In this document: positions 1 through 8,736 of the stretch, one piece after another | Layout of the letters: each line of letters begins with the position of its first letter | Position numbering within the stretch: the first letter of the stretch is position 1 | Source of the DNA: Sutcliffiella horikoshii DSM 8719 | GTDB taxonomy: Bacteria; Bacillota; Bacilli; Bacillales; Bacillaceae_I | DNA length: 54,659 nucleotides | Reading direction: 5' to 3' | Assembly (NCBI GenBank): GCA_001648575.1 | Contig: LQXN01000045.1 | Location: forward strand, 1 to 54,659 | Notes under the pieces: generated by a model | Database searches by the model: none | What the model saw: only the letters and a program-made list of their open reading frames with translations | What the model was told of the DNA's origin: nothing | Made by a program: the position numbers and the translations under genes

Positions 1-332
1 ATATGTCTATGAGGAACATTAAAAATCATTTCCTGTTGCTTTTCTGACCAATCATCGGTGTACTTCTTGCCACACTTATGACAGAAACGACTCTTACATG
101 TAAAGCATACAAACTTCGCTTGGGAATTCTTTTCACAACCAAAACATTCGTATCGAGCATATCCAAGATCCGTTGTTCCACACCTAATCGCTTTTTGAAC
201 CGTTTCTTTAATATCATCACGATATGTTTCAGGGTACGAGTTTCCATGCATTCTCCAATAACCGTCAAAATGATCTTTAAGTATTTGTTTAATAACTCCA
301 CTCTTGATATTTTTCATAGTCATTCTTCCCAT
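1..332 (-). CDS. IS91-like transposase, N-terminal part (cut by window edge)
   Basis: Reading the minus strand from an ATG at 332 (alternatives at 323 and 317) gives an open frame of about 110 codons that runs off the window. It contains a cysteine/histidine cluster typical of the transposase zinc-binding domain of IS91/ISCR-type elements: YECFGC, then VCFTCKSRFCHKCG, followed by the family-typical NVPHRH. IS91-type enzymes are HUH single-strand transposases; the catalytic HUH part would lie outside this window. A GGGAAG sequence seven bases before the ATG at 317 could be its ribosome site. Domain recognition is from motif memory; the full element and its ends cannot be seen. Confidence 0.8.
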   Translation of the reverse strand, partial: MGRMTMKNIKSGVIKQILKDHFDGYWRMHGNSYPETYRDDIKETVQKAIRCGTTDLGYARYECFGCEKNSQAKFVCFTCKSRFCHKCGKKYTDDWSEKQQEMIFNVPHRH

Positions 333-403
333 TTTTATTTATGTACCTTAAATTATACCGGACACTTATCCACAATTCGATTATTTTATAATTTCCTAAA
401 CAA

Positions 404-430
404 ATAAAAAGCCCCCCAAAGGTGGGAGGC
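404..430 (-). terminator. Terminator after lysA
   Basis: On the minus strand GCCTCCC and GGGGGGC form a seven-pair stem (one G-T) with a six-base loop, followed by TTTTT. It begins 11 bases after the lysA stop. Confidence 0.8.
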
Positions 431-441
431 CAAAGTATAAA

Positions 442-1767
442 TTATTTAACTAATTTGCTTTTTGCTTGAAAAGGTAGGTCCAATCTTACGAGATCCTCAA
501 ACGTTTCACGTCGAATGACTAATTGTGCTTCTCCATCTTCGACAAACACTACTGCCGGTTTAGTGATACGGTTGTAGTTGTTTGCCATGGCATATCCATA
601 CGCTCCCGTGCAGAATACTGCAAGGAAGTCTTCATGGTTTGCTTTTGGTAATGGAAGGTCCCAAATGAGCATGTCACCGGATTCGCAGCATTTTCCCGCA
701 ATGGAAACCTTGTCGTTTGCTTCATCTTTCACTCTATTTGCCAGTACGGCTTCATATTTAGCTTGATAAAGTGCAGGGCGGATATTATCCGTCATTCCAC
801 CATCAATTGCCAAGTAATGTCTTATATTTGGTATTTCCTTTTTCGACCCCACAGAGTAGATGGTTGTACCAGCATCCCCTACTAAGGAACGACCCGGCTC
901 AATCCAGATTTCCGGCATCTTTAATCCTTTGTCAGCTACAAAAGACTGTACATCCGAAATGATTTCTTCTACGTAGACGGAAGCTGGTAACGGGTTGTCT
1001 TCTTCTGTATAACGGATCCCGAATCCGCCTCCAAGGTTTACAACGCGCGCTTCGAATCCATCTTGATCGTTCCACTCTTTTAAAGTTTCAAAAAGCTTTC
1101 CTGCCGCGAGCTTAAATCCAGTCGTTTCGAAAATCTGGGAGCCGATGTGACAGTGAATCCCCAACAAGTCCAAATGGGAGGCCATAGAAGCATTCTTCAT
1201 CGCTTCATGAGCCTGACCGCTCTGAAGGTCGAAGCCAAACTTTGAGTCTTCCTGGCCGGTTAAAATATAATCGTGGGTGTGTGCATTGATTCCAGGTGTT
1301 ACGCGCAATAATACCGGCATGACATAACCGTGTTTCTCACAAACATCCTGAAGTAACTTCAATTCCAGGAAGTTATCGACTACAACACAGCCGATCTTCT
1401 TCTCCACTGCCATTTCAAGTTCTTCAACGCTCTTGTTATTCCCATGAAAATGTATACGTTCTACAGGGAAGTTTGCCACAAGAGCCGTATACAACTCTCC
1501 ACCTGATACTACATCAAGTGATAAACCTTCTTCTTTTACTAACTGAAACATCGCCACGGATGAAAATGCTTTACTTGCATATGCAACTTGAGCTTTTACG
1601 CCAAGATTTTTGAAAGTTTTTTGAAAATCGCGTGCACGTTCTCTGATCAGCGCCACATCGTATACATACAGCGGAGTGCCATATTCTCGTGCCAAGTCGA
1701 TCGTATCGACTCCACCTATTTCTAAATGTCCTTTTGCGTTCACTGTACTAGTTCCATGATAATACAT
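442..1767 (-). CDS. lysA: Diaminopimelate decarboxylase
   Basis: PLP enzyme that removes CO2 from meso-diaminopimelate to give L-lysine, the last step of the DAP pathway, in the cytoplasm. The 441-residue protein has the usual family length. Visible motifs are YASKAF (PLP-binding lysine K66), HCHIGSQI, GGGFGIRY, EPGRSLVGDAG and the CESGDML segment that supplies the active-site cysteine from the neighbouring subunit. An AAGGGG ribosome site precedes the ATG. As in B. subtilis it lies directly downstream of the spoVA operon, but a strong terminator at 1873-1902 separates the two, so it is probably its own unit. No lysine riboswitch is visible upstream. Confidence 0.97.
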   Translation of the reverse strand: MYYHGTSTVNAKGHLEIGGVDTIDLAREYGTPLYVYDVALIRERARDFQKTFKNLGVKAQVAYASKAFSSVAMFQLVKEEGLSLDVVSGGELYTALVANFPVERIHFHGNNKSVEELEMAVEKKIGCVVVDNFLELKLLQDVCEKHGYVMPVLLRVTPGINAHTHDYILTGQEDSKFGFDLQSGQAHEAMKNASMASHLDLLGIHCHIGSQIFETTGFKLAAGKLFETLKEWNDQDGFEARVVNLGGGFGIRYTEEDNPLPASVYVEEIISDVQSFVADKGLKMPEIWIEPGRSLVGDAGTTIYSVGSKKEIPNIRHYLAIDGGMTDNIRPALYQAKYEAVLANRVKDEANDKVSIAGKCCESGDMLIWDLPLPKANHEDFLAVFCTGAYGYAMANNYNRITKPAVVFVEDGEAQLVIRRETFEDLVRLDLPFQAKSKLVK

Positions 1768-1872
1768 TTGCCGTTTCCCCTTACACTTGTAGTTTATATG
1801 TAGCTCTATTTTATACCATATTCTCTAGTAGAGAGATGTGGATGTGTTCTAGCCCTGTTTTCCAAATTTAAG

Positions 1873-1902
1873 CAAAAAACAGCTAAACAGAAGCTTTAGC
1901 TG
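1873..1902 (-). terminator. Terminator of the spoVA operon
   Basis: On the minus strand CAGCTAAA and TTTAGCTG form a perfect eight-pair stem with a seven-base loop followed by TTTTTT. It lies about 90 bases after the spoVAF stop and before lysA. Confidence 0.85.
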
Positions 1903-1991
1903 CTCGAAAAATCACTTTCATTCTGCACTTGATTAAACTAAACTCTACCACATCTCCCAACCTCTATCAAGCGAATATTCTTACTAGTTTG

Positions 1992-3467
1992 TTATTGAGG
2001 CTGACGGAATCGATTCTTCGGATGGACGATACTTGGTCGTATTTTTGCACCCGGGGTACTTCTTCGGATCAGGATCATAAATAATGCTTTTGGGCTGAAT
2101 GGGATAAATGGCCATAAATAAGGTGTGTTTAAGGAGCGTGTCCCTGCCAGGAAAAGGACAAAGATTGTCACCCCTACCACCAATCCAGGCACATGGAATA
2201 ATGCAACAAGTACCAGCAATATCAATCGGACTATTTTATTTGCGACACTTAATTCATAACTAGGCGTAGTGAACGACCCTATCGCGGCGACAGCTACATA
2301 TAGAATGACTTCCGGAACAAACAATCCTACATCTATAGCGATTTGTCCAATCAATACAGCAGCAATCAGGCCCATGGCGGTGGACAGCGCCGTAGGAGTG
2401 TGGATGGCAGCCAACCTCAGGAACTCTATTCCGATATCCGCTAAAAAGATTTGAAAAACTATTGGAATATTGGATTCTTCATTTGGTCCGACAAAACCGA
2501 TAGGCTCTGGTAAAAGGCCTGGTTCTAAGACCATAAGGAACCAAAGCGGCAAAAGGAATAAGGATGCGAATATCCCCAAAAAACGAACCCAACGTACAAA
2601 TGTACCGACTGCAGGAGATTGACGGTATTCTTCCACATGTTGCACATGATGAAAAAAAGTGGTCGGTGTAATGATGACACTTGGCGAGGTATCCACCATG
2701 ACAATGACATGACCTTCAAGAAGATGTGTTGCAGCAATATCAGGCCGCTCCGTATAACGCACAAGGGGATAAGGATTGAACCCCTGTTTTACGATGAATT
2801 CTTCCACAGTTTTATCGGCCATGGTTAGACCGTCTATATCAATATTTTTAGTTTCTTTTCTAACAATATCCACGAGGTCCTCATCCGCAACATCTTTTAT
2901 GTACGCTAGACAGATATCCGTTTTAGATCGTTCTCCAACCTGAAACATTTCATAGCGGAGCCTCTCGTCCCTTATTCTGCGGCGGGTAAGCGCTGTGTTT
3001 ACGATGATGTTCTCTACATAACCGTCACGTGCACCCCGGACCACTTTTTCCGTATCCGGCTCTTCTGGATTTCTTCCCGGATAAGATCGTGTATCTATAA
3101 CAAAGCCACTTTCTTCTCCTTCAAGCAAAATAACGATCAGGCCGCTAAGTACTTGATCCACTACTTCATCCATATACTCTATTTCATTGACTTGTTGGTT
3201 CACAAGCCGATTATGAACAATTTCTTTTACTTTGTATGTTTTCTTCTCAAAGTCATTTATGTGGAGGAGTTCTTCCATGATTTCAATGATGAACATCGTA
3301 TCACAAAGTCCATTTACATAATAGATGTTCAGCTCTTTTTTGAGGACTGTGATTTTTCTTACACCAAGGTCAAAGCTTACATCCAACCCTACTTCATCTT
3401 TGAAAAATTTCTCATTGATTGTCAGCTTCGGTGATATTGGTACTTTTTCCATTCCATTGTGAGACAT
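1992..3467 (-). CDS. spoVAF: Stage V sporulation protein AF (GerA-family membrane protein)
   Basis: Last gene of the spoVA operon. SpoVAF resembles the A subunit of GerA germinant receptors: a long soluble N-terminal half (about residues 1-290) followed by several membrane segments from about residue 295 ([20 protein letters not shown] onward) and a basic C-terminus. In B. subtilis it sits in the inner spore membrane and assists DPA release with SpoVAEa. I chose the ATG at 3467 because GAGAGGA lies about ten bases before it; an ATG at 3476 has that Shine-Dalgarno directly against it. The start lies inside spoVAEA (56-base overlap), which suggests translational coupling. Length (491 residues) fits the family. 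Confidence 0.93.
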   Translation of the reverse strand: MSHNGMEKVPISPKLTINEKFFKDEVGLDVSFDLGVRKITVLKKELNIYYVNGLCDTMFIIEIMEELLHINDFEKKTYKVKEIVHNRLVNQQVNEIEYMDEVVDQVLSGLIVILLEGEESGFVIDTRSYPGRNPEEPDTEKVVRGARDGYVENIIVNTALTRRRIRDERLRYEMFQVGERSKTDICLAYIKDVADEDLVDIVRKETKNIDIDGLTMADKTVEEFIVKQGFNPYPLVRYTERPDIAATHLLEGHVIVMVDTSPSVIITPTTFFHHVQHVEEYRQSPAVGTFVRWVRFLGIFASLFLLPLWFLMVLEPGLLPEPIGFVGPNEESNIPIVFQIFLADIGIEFLRLAAIHTPTALSTAMGLIAAVLIGQIAIDVGLFVPEVILYVAVAAIGSFTTPSYELSVANKIVRLILLVLVALFHVPGLVVGVTIFVLFLAGTRSLNTPYLWPFIPFSPKALFMILIRRSTPGAKIRPSIVHPKNRFRQPQ

Positions 3468-4026
3468 CGTACCCATTCCTCTCTAAAATGATTTCGACAG
3501 CTTTGCTCGTTATTGGAGCTCCACGACTTATATCATCTTTCCGTGCCATTTTGCCAATATCCCCAATTCCGACAATAAGTGGAAAGTGCAATTCATCTAA
3601 ACAATAAACAGTGTCACCGTTTATTCTTCCAATATCCATTTCTTGTATTCCACTTTTATCGACTCCATGAGAAGAGACCTGAAGATCACGGTCTACCGTG
3701 ACATGGACTTTGGTCCATTCCGACTGATGTGTCTTGGATGCCACCGCTATGACACCCAACACTTCCATCTGAGGGTGTGTGGCGACATATTTCAAAGCCC
3801 GCTCGCCGGCCCCTTCCCCAAGGAAGCCACTATCATCGAACATGACAAAAACAGGTTCACTTTTTGCTTGTAAAATAAGTTTTACAAGCTCCTCACCGGT
3901 AAGAAGAGTTGGATTTCCGAATGAAGCTGAAATACACCTGCCACCATAATGGGAAGCAACATATTGTATTGTTTTTTTGGCATAAACATCTCCGTCGGTG
4001 ACTAAAATGACCTGTTTTTTTTGCAT
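3412..4026 (-). CDS. spoVAEA: Stage V sporulation protein AEa
   Basis: Cytosolic SpoVAE-family protein of 204 residues without membrane segments. It begins with [15 protein letters not shown] and has conserved-looking [13 protein letters not shown] and [13 protein letters not shown] stretches known from SpoVAEa. In B. subtilis it associates with SpoVAF and raises the rate of DPA release during germination. It starts six bases after the spoVAEB stop, and its end overlaps the start of spoVAF. Confidence 0.93.
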   Translation of the reverse strand: MQKKQVILVTDGDVYAKKTIQYVASHYGGRCISASFGNPTLLTGEELVKLILQAKSEPVFVMFDDSGFLGEGAGERALKYVATHPQMEVLGVIAVASKTHQSEWTKVHVTVDRDLQVSSHGVDKSGIQEMDIGRINGDTVYCLDELHFPLIVGIGDIGKMARKDDISRGAPITSKAVEIILERNGYDVSQWNGKSTNITEADNQ

Positions 4027-4032
4027 GAGTAT

Positions 4033-4383
4033 CTACCCTTTCGGCTTAAAGATAAGTGCTGCGATAAAGGCAAAAAGAATGGCAGCCGATATACCTGCAG
4101 AGGTTAATTCAAATATCCCCATGCCTATCCCGATAAAGCCATGTTTTTCAGATTGATGCATTGCCCCGTGCAGCAAGGAATGACCGAAGCTTGTAATCGG
4201 TACGGTTGCCCCTGCCCCCGCAAAGTCAATCAGCTTGTCATATATCCCGAATCCATCCAAAACTGCTCCCGCCACCACAAAACTACTCATGACATGTGCA
4301 GGGGTCAGCTTTGCAAAGTCCAATAGAAGCTGTCCAACCACACAAATCAACCCACCGACCACGAACGCTATCAAATATTCCAT
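4033..4383 (-). CDS. spoVAEB: Stage V sporulation protein AEb (membrane)
   Basis: A 116-residue membrane protein of the SpoVAC/SpoVAEb family. It has hydrophobic segments at about residues 3-25, 33-45, 60-70 and 80-112, and the family motifs [29 protein letters not shown] and FGHSLLHGA. It is a core part of the SpoVA channel that loads Ca-DPA into the forespore and releases it during germination. The start ATG abuts the spoVAD TGA, indicating tight coupling. Confidence 0.95.
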   Translation of the reverse strand: MEYLIAFVVGGLICVVGQLLLDFAKLTPAHVMSSFVVAGAVLDGFGIYDKLIDFAGAGATVPITSFGHSLLHGAMHQSEKHGFIGIGMGIFELTSAGISAAILFAFIAALIFKPKG

Positions 4384-5391
4384 TCACTCCACCCTTTCTA
4401 GCACGACGCCATGGGCAATGGTCGGAATGGATTCCTTTTGTTGAATCATCGTCGGACTCAGCAATGCTCCTGTTGCTACCACCAACACCCTTTTTAACAT
4501 GCCTGTTTTTAACTCATTGATAATATGGGCATAAGTTACAACTGCACAACAACCACAACCGCTTCCGCCTGCAAAAACCTCTTGATCCGGCCTGAAAATC
4601 ATCAATCCGCAATCACTGTGCTTAACAGAAATGTCAAATCCTTCTTCCTTCAACAATTCTTTGAGGATCGGACTGCCAACCCCCGAGAGATCCCCTGTAA
4701 CGATAAGGTCATAATGATCCGGATTGACATTCAAATCTTGAAAATGTGCCTGGATGGTGTCTGCAGCAGCAGGCGCCATCGCAGAACCCATGTCAAAAGG
4801 GTCTGTGATGCCAAGGTCTATCACCCTCCCGATGGTAGCAGATGTAATCATGATTGGACTTGGCTCTCTGCTGACGAGTGCGGTACCTGACCCGGTAACG
4901 GTGAAGGTCGCTGTATCGGGTTTTTGGCCACCATACTCCGTAGGATAACGAAATTGTCGTTCTGCTGTTGCGTTATGGCTGCTTGTGGACGCCAATACCC
5001 TGTTGGCAAATCCTGCATCTACCAGCGCAGCCCCCATTGCAAGTGTCTCCATCGAGGTCGAGCAGGCACCGAACATACAAAGAAAAGGGATTTGATGATG
5101 ACGCGCGACATAGTTGGCCGTCACATTCTGGTTCAGCAGATCGCCGGCAAGGAAAAAGTCTATATCTTCATATTCCAGATTTTCTTTTTTCAGACAGGAT
5201 AGGATGGACTGCTCCATCAATCTCCTTTCCGCAAGCTCCCAGTTGTCCTCCCCACAGTGAAGCTCCTGGTATTTCTTATCAAACAACTCTCCAAGGGGGC
5301 CATCAGCCTCTTTGGGGCCTACCGCCGTCCCCGTTGAGCGGATATAGATCTGATTATCAAATGTCCAGCTTTGTTTTCCTGTAAGACGCAT
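4384..5391 (-). CDS. spoVAD: Stage V sporulation protein AD (DPA-binding, thiolase fold)
   Basis: A 335-residue soluble protein with a ketoacyl-synthase/thiolase fold. It keeps the cysteine-containing FGACSTSMETL segment and the glycine-rich SGCGCCAV stretch near the C-terminus. SpoVAD is known to bind dipicolinic acid at the inner spore membrane rather than catalyse condensation. It lies between spoVAC (11-base gap) and spoVAEB (abutting), within a seven-gene operon served by the sigma-G type promoter at 6947-6977. Confidence 0.96.
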   Translation of the reverse strand: MRLTGKQSWTFDNQIYIRSTGTAVGPKEADGPLGELFDKKYQELHCGEDNWELAERRLMEQSILSCLKKENLEYEDIDFFLAGDLLNQNVTANYVARHHQIPFLCMFGACSTSMETLAMGAALVDAGFANRVLASTSSHNATAERQFRYPTEYGGQKPDTATFTVTGSGTALVSREPSPIMITSATIGRVIDLGITDPFDMGSAMAPAAADTIQAHFQDLNVNPDHYDLIVTGDLSGVGSPILKELLKEEGFDISVKHSDCGLMIFRPDQEVFAGGSGCGCCAVVTYAHIINELKTGMLKRVLVVATGALLSPTMIQQKESIPTIAHGVVLERVE

Positions 5392-5402
5392 TTTCTCTCC
5401 TC

Positions 5403-5861
5403 CTAACCGGTAAAACTCATATTAAGAAGATATCTGATCATTCCTACGATGTATGCTGCTACTACACCGAATACAACGACACTTCCTGCAAGTTTGAACA
5501 TATTGGTCGCAACTCCAAGGACGATTCCTTCACTTCTATGCTCCATAGCAGCGCTTGTCATAGAATTGGCAAACCCAGTTACAGGGACAGCGGAACCCGC
5601 TCCGGCAAATTGGCCTAACTTATCGTATATCCCCATCCCGGTAAGGAGGGCAGAAATGAGGATTAGGGTGGCAACCGTGGGATTACCTACATTTTTTTCC
5701 GAAAAGTTGAAGACATTCATATAGAAGTTCTGTATGCCTTGCCCGATGAGACAAATCAACCCGCCTATAAGAAAGGCTTTCACACAATTCAGGACATAAG
5801 GCGGCTTTGGTTGATATTTTTTTATATTATTTTTATAATCGTCTTTTATTTTTGCTCCCAT
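5403..5861 (-). CDS. spoVAC: Stage V sporulation protein AC (membrane channel)
   Basis: A 152-residue membrane protein with the family hallmarks YQPKPPYVLNCV, GGLICLIGQG and GIYDKLGQFAGAGSAVPV. SpoVAC is the mechanosensitive part of the SpoVA DPA channel and is homologous to SpoVAEb. The frame is open upstream to 5903, but I chose the ATG at 5861: GGAGGAG lies eight bases before it, the start falls just after the spoVAB stop, and the resulting length matches the family. Confidence 0.95.
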   Translation of the reverse strand: MGAKIKDDYKNNIKKYQPKPPYVLNCVKAFLIGGLICLIGQGIQNFYMNVFNFSEKNVGNPTVATLILISALLTGMGIYDKLGQFAGAGSAVPVTGFANSMTSAAMEHRSEGIVLGVATNMFKLAGSVVVFGVVAAYIVGMIRYLLNMSFTG

Positions 5862-5878
5862 CTCTACTTCTCCTCCAT

Positions 5879-6304
5879 TTACAGATTTACGAAAATAAGC
5901 CAATGATACAGAGAACCGACAATCTTACCGAGCACGATAGCCATTAGAAGTATGGCCATCTGCCCATCCACCCCAATACGTTTAGCCAAAATCGGCAATA
6001 CATTCAGTACTTCCGTCAGTGCTGCCGCCAAAAGGCCTACAAACACTCCACAAAAAAGACCGATCGGGACAGCGAGATAAGAAGGGAGATGAAAGGCCAC
6101 ACTATTCAAGCTGATCCAGCTCCCAAATAAGGCCCCCCCAATCACTCCCCATTCATATCCGTACACAAACTTTGTAGTTTTGGTCAGCTGTGTCAGCCTT
6201 GGGATGATTCCAAGAACCGCCAAAAAAGCAACAAAGCCAGAACCTACCGCAAGACCACCAGCCAACCCAAGGAATACGACGAATACTATATTAATTGTCA
6301 TCAA
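5879..6304 (-). CDS. spoVAB: Stage V sporulation protein AB (membrane)
   Basis: A 141-residue protein, mostly hydrophobic, with about four membrane segments (near residues 5-33, 45-65, 75-100 and 115-140). SpoVAB is a member of the spore SpoVA complex required for DPA uptake. The start overlaps the end of spoVAA by 14 bases, and a 17-base gap separates it from spoVAC. Confidence 0.94.
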   Translation of the reverse strand: MMTINIVFVVFLGLAGGLAVGSGFVAFLAVLGIIPRLTQLTKTTKFVYGYEWGVIGGALFGSWISLNSVAFHLPSYLAVPIGLFCGVFVGLLAAALTEVLNVLPILAKRIGVDGQMAILLMAIVLGKIVGSLYHWLIFVNL

Positions 6305-6910
6305 TTTTCTTCGAGCTCTCCTTATTCTCGTGCATGATCACATATTGATCCAAGTCCTGCTGATAATTGAACATTTCCACTTCAAGCGGACTGGGTTCTT
6401 CATTAATGCGCTTTCTGAATACGTGATTAAAAAACAAAATCATTCCCAGCCCAAGACCTATAGAGTATGGAATCTGCAGGAGCAAAGGCTTGTCATCCTC
6501 AAGCCCAGTGATGGTCTTGAAAATTTTCTGATGGACAATGCGCATACTTACATCCTCATGGAAGTTCATGATGGCAAGGGCAGCACCAAGAAAAAGTAAT
6601 AACCAGACGGCAACAAAAACATCGGCCTGAATTTCTTTTTCTTATACACGATCTCCACAATCGTTTGAGCGGGACCAAAGGTTTGAATATCAAGTTCTTG
6701 CCCTGTCGCCCGGATTTCTTTGATGATTCTCATCACATCCAGTACCACAATGGATTGGTCACTCATATTCACCTGATGGATGGCAATGTTATTAACCTGT
6801 TCAATAATGTCGGTGTCTCCAACGAGTTGTGCAACATCCTGCAATTTAATCGTTTGATTTGGACGAGCTTGTATCCGATGACGAAGGCGAACGTACAGCG
6901 GTTTATCCAT
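6291..6910 (-). pseudogene. spoVAA: Stage V sporulation protein AA, interrupted by a frameshift
   Basis: SpoVAA homology is split over two frames. The first part, from the ATG at 6910, reads DKPLYVRLRHRIQ to [11 protein letters not shown] and then runs out of frame to a stop at 6566. The second part continues in another frame as [20 protein letters not shown] and on through [15 protein letters not shown] to KKIDDN. One extra base in the A-rich stretch at 6631-6643 (minus strand AAGAAAAAGAAA) would join them into one protein of about 205 residues, the normal SpoVAA length. SpoVAA is the first gene of the operon and needed for DPA uptake. Causes could be a sequencing indel, a real mutation or recoding. 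Without the upstream part the second frame could start at the ATG at 6569. Confidence 0.85.
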
Positions 6911-6946
6911 CTTCCAAACACATCCTGCCAAAAGATATTGTATTGG

Positions 6947-6977
6947 TAGTATGGATTAATGGGTGTTTTACCATGCA
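6947..6977 (-). promoter_or_regulatory. Sigma-G type promoter of the spoVA operon
   Basis: On the minus strand TGCATG (6977-6972) and CATACTA (6953-6947) are separated by 18 bases and lie about 37 bases upstream of the spoVAA ATG. CATACTA is an excellent match to the forespore sigma-G -10 element; the -35 fits TGnATR. The spoVA operon is a known sigma-G target in B. subtilis. The terminator at 7019-7052 cuts off read-through from sigF. Confidence 0.7.
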
Positions 6978-7018
6978 AAGGAAAAAAGAACACCAAGAAT
7001 TACCACGTTTTCTCCAAC

Positions 7019-7052
7019 AAAAAAACCGTACGGACATCACTCATCCATACGG
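7019..7052 (-). terminator. Terminator overlapping the sigF stop codon
   Basis: On the minus strand CCGTATGGA and TCCGTACGG form a nine-pair stem (one G-T) with a nine-base loop and seven T residues after it. The last sigF codons and its TGA lie within the hairpin. Confidence 0.85.
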
Positions 7053-7792
7053 TCTTTCATTTGTTGCAATATCTTCTTTTCCAGACGGCTCACCTGCACC
7101 TGGGAGATCCCAAGGCGCTGGGCTACCTCTGTTTGGGTCTGATCCTTGTAGTAACGCAAATATACAATCAGCTTTTCCCGTTCATCCAGTTCTTCAATGG
7201 CTTCTTTCAAGGCAATTTTATCAAACCAGCGGTGCTCGGAATGATCTGCGATTTGATCCAGAAGGGTAATAGGGTCTCCATCATTTTCATAGACGGTTTC
7301 ATGTATTGAAGAAGGAGCGCGTGCAGCCTCTTGGGCGAGGACGACTTCTTCTGCGGTTATTTCCAAGAACTCCGCAATCTCATTGATGGTCGGCACTCTA
7401 CCATACCTTTTGGATAACTCGTCTTTCGCCTTTCTGATCTTGTTTGCCACTTCTTTCAACGATCTGCTGACCTTCACGCTACCATCATCCCGGATGAATC
7501 GTTGTATTTCTCCAATGATCATCGGAACTGCATAGGTGGAGAACTTCACATCATAAGACAGGTCAAACTTATCAACGGACTTCAAAAGGCCGATACAGCC
7601 TATCTGGAAAAGGTCATCCGGTTCATAGCCCCTGTTCATGAAGCGCTGAACCACAGACCAGACCAGCCTCATATTTTTTTGAACGATCGTATCGCGTGCT
7701 TCTTGTTCACCGGACTGACTTCTTTTGATCAAATCTTTTACTTCATGATCTTTTAGGTATGTTTGTGCTTGGTTCTTGACCTCGACATCCAT
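7037..7792 (-). CDS. sigF: RNA polymerase sigma-F factor
   Basis: Early forespore sigma factor of 251 residues. Region 2 is seen as RNMRLVW-like QKNMRLVWSVV and PDDLFQIGCIGLLKSVDKFD; region 2.4 as FSTYAVPMIIGEIQRFIRDD; region 4 as an HTH in DQTQTEVAQRLGISQVQVSR. It is held inactive by SpoIIAB and released when SpoIIAA is dephosphorylated. It is the last gene of the spoIIA operon, 12 bases after spoIIAB, with an AAGGAG ribosome site. Confidence 0.97.
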   Translation of the reverse strand: MDVEVKNQAQTYLKDHEVKDLIKRSQSGEQEARDTIVQKNMRLVWSVVQRFMNRGYEPDDLFQIGCIGLLKSVDKFDLSYDVKFSTYAVPMIIGEIQRFIRDDGSVKVSRSLKEVANKIRKAKDELSKRYGRVPTINEIAEFLEITAEEVVLAQEAARAPSSIHETVYENDGDPITLLDQIADHSEHRWFDKIALKEAIEELDEREKLIVYLRYYKDQTQTEVAQRLGISQVQVSRLEKKILQQMKDRMDE

Positions 7793-7804
7793 AGGCTTAG
7801 CTCC

Positions 7805-8245
7805 TTAATTACAAAGCGCTTTGCTCTTAGCTAAATACTTGGTCATACGGATTGAGGTGCCTTTTTCTCTAGATGAATGAATTTCTACATAATCCATAAA
7901 GTTTTCCATGATGGTAAACCCCATACCAGAACGCTCGAGCTCAGGCTTAGTAGTGTATAACGGCTGTCTAGCTTCCTCTACATCATCAATACCCATACCT
8001 TCATCCTTGATGGTGATATGGACAGCTCCGTCTTCTAGTTCAACAGAGATGTAAACAGTGGCGTTAGGGTCATTGTCATAACCATGGATGATTGCATTTG
8101 TCACTGCCTCTGAAACGACTGTCTTGATTTCAGTCAGTTCATCCATGGTCGGGTCCAATTGCATGATGAAAGCCGCTACAGTTACCCTTGCGAACGATTC
8201 ATTTTGGCTGAGTGCAGAGAATTCCAGGTGCATTTGATTCTTCAT
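7805..8245 (-). CDS. spoIIAB: Anti-sigma-F factor, serine kinase
   Basis: GHKL-type protein kinase of 146 residues that binds and inhibits sigma-F and phosphorylates SpoIIAA. The ATP-binding boxes are visible: N box [12 protein letters not shown]1 DEGMGIDD and G2 GMGFTIME. The ATG overlaps the spoIIAA stop codon (TAATG), an arrangement that couples translation of kinase and antagonist. Confidence 0.97.
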   Translation of the reverse strand: MKNQMHLEFSALSQNESFARVTVAAFIMQLDPTMDELTEIKTVVSEAVTNAIIHGYDNDPNATVYISVELEDGAVHITIKDEGMGIDDVEEARQPLYTTKPELERSGMGFTIMENFMDYVEIHSSREKGTSIRMTKYLAKSKALCN

Positions 8246-8595
8246 TATGCCACCCCCAATTTCTGCAGGGCATTTTGTTCGCTTTCTTCAAGACGGATTA
8301 TCTTAAACAATCCTGACATTTCAAAAAGACGTTTGACTGCGGGTGAAATAGAACAAACCACCATTTCTCCGCCATTATTTTTAATTTGCTTGTAACGGCC
8401 AAGAATGACCCCAAGTCCTGAGCTGTCCATGAATGACAATTGCTCCAAATTCAAAATAATGTGGGAGATCTGATGTTTTTCAATAATCGTTGTAGCCTGC
8501 TCACGCAAATTTTCAGCTGTATGGTGATCCAATTCTCCTGCTAACCGAACACAAAGAACATTTTGTTTGACTTCCAAATCAACGGTAAGACTCAC
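8245..8595 (-). CDS. spoIIAA: Anti-sigma-F factor antagonist (STAS domain)
   Basis: STAS-domain protein of 116 residues. The phosphorylation site Ser58 lies in [15 protein letters not shown], exactly where it is in B. subtilis. The unphosphorylated form displaces sigma-F from SpoIIAB in the forespore. The start is GTG at 8595 with an AAGGGGG ribosome site eight bases upstream. It is the first gene of the tricistronic spoIIA operon. Confidence 0.97.
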   Translation of the reverse strand: MSLTVDLEVKQNVLCVRLAGELDHHTAENLREQATTIIEKHQISHIILNLEQLSFMDSSGLGVILGRYKQIKNNGGEMVVCSISPAVKRLFEMSGLFKIIRLEESEQNALQKLGVA

Positions 8596-8633
8596 TGCAC
8601 TTTCCCCCTTGTGGAAACTTTGTTCAGTGAGTC

Positions 8634-8663
8634 AATTTCTATATTTAGATTCTGATTTCCTGC
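8634..8663 (-). promoter_or_regulatory. Sigma-H type promoter of the spoIIA operon
   Basis: On the minus strand GCAGGAAAT (8663-8655, a perfect RnAGGAwWW match) and ATAGAAATT (8642-8634, one base off RnnGAATwW) are separated by 12 bases, about 39 bases upstream of the spoIIAA GTG. spoIIA transcription by sigma-H with Spo0A is established in B. subtilis. Confidence 0.7.
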
Positions 8664-8736
8664 TTAAAGACAAAACTAGTGTTATTTCGCTAAAATAATA
8701 TGTTCTAATACGTGTAGACCCATAAAGAAAAAATAG

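Noticed and set aside
26-301. A 91-codon frame on the minus strand at the left edge.
   Set aside because: It is a shifted frame of the IS91-like transposase; the cysteine-rich zinc-binding domain appears in the neighbouring frame that begins at 332.
1768-1872. Lysine riboswitch before lysA.
   Set aside because: The leader is about 100 bases and shows none of the expected long structured region.
6620-6650. Programmed -1 frameshift signal in spoVAA.
   Set aside because: The sequence is A-rich but does not place a canonical X-XXY-YYZ heptamer in the zero frame and no clear downstream stimulator was seen; kept only as an alternative.
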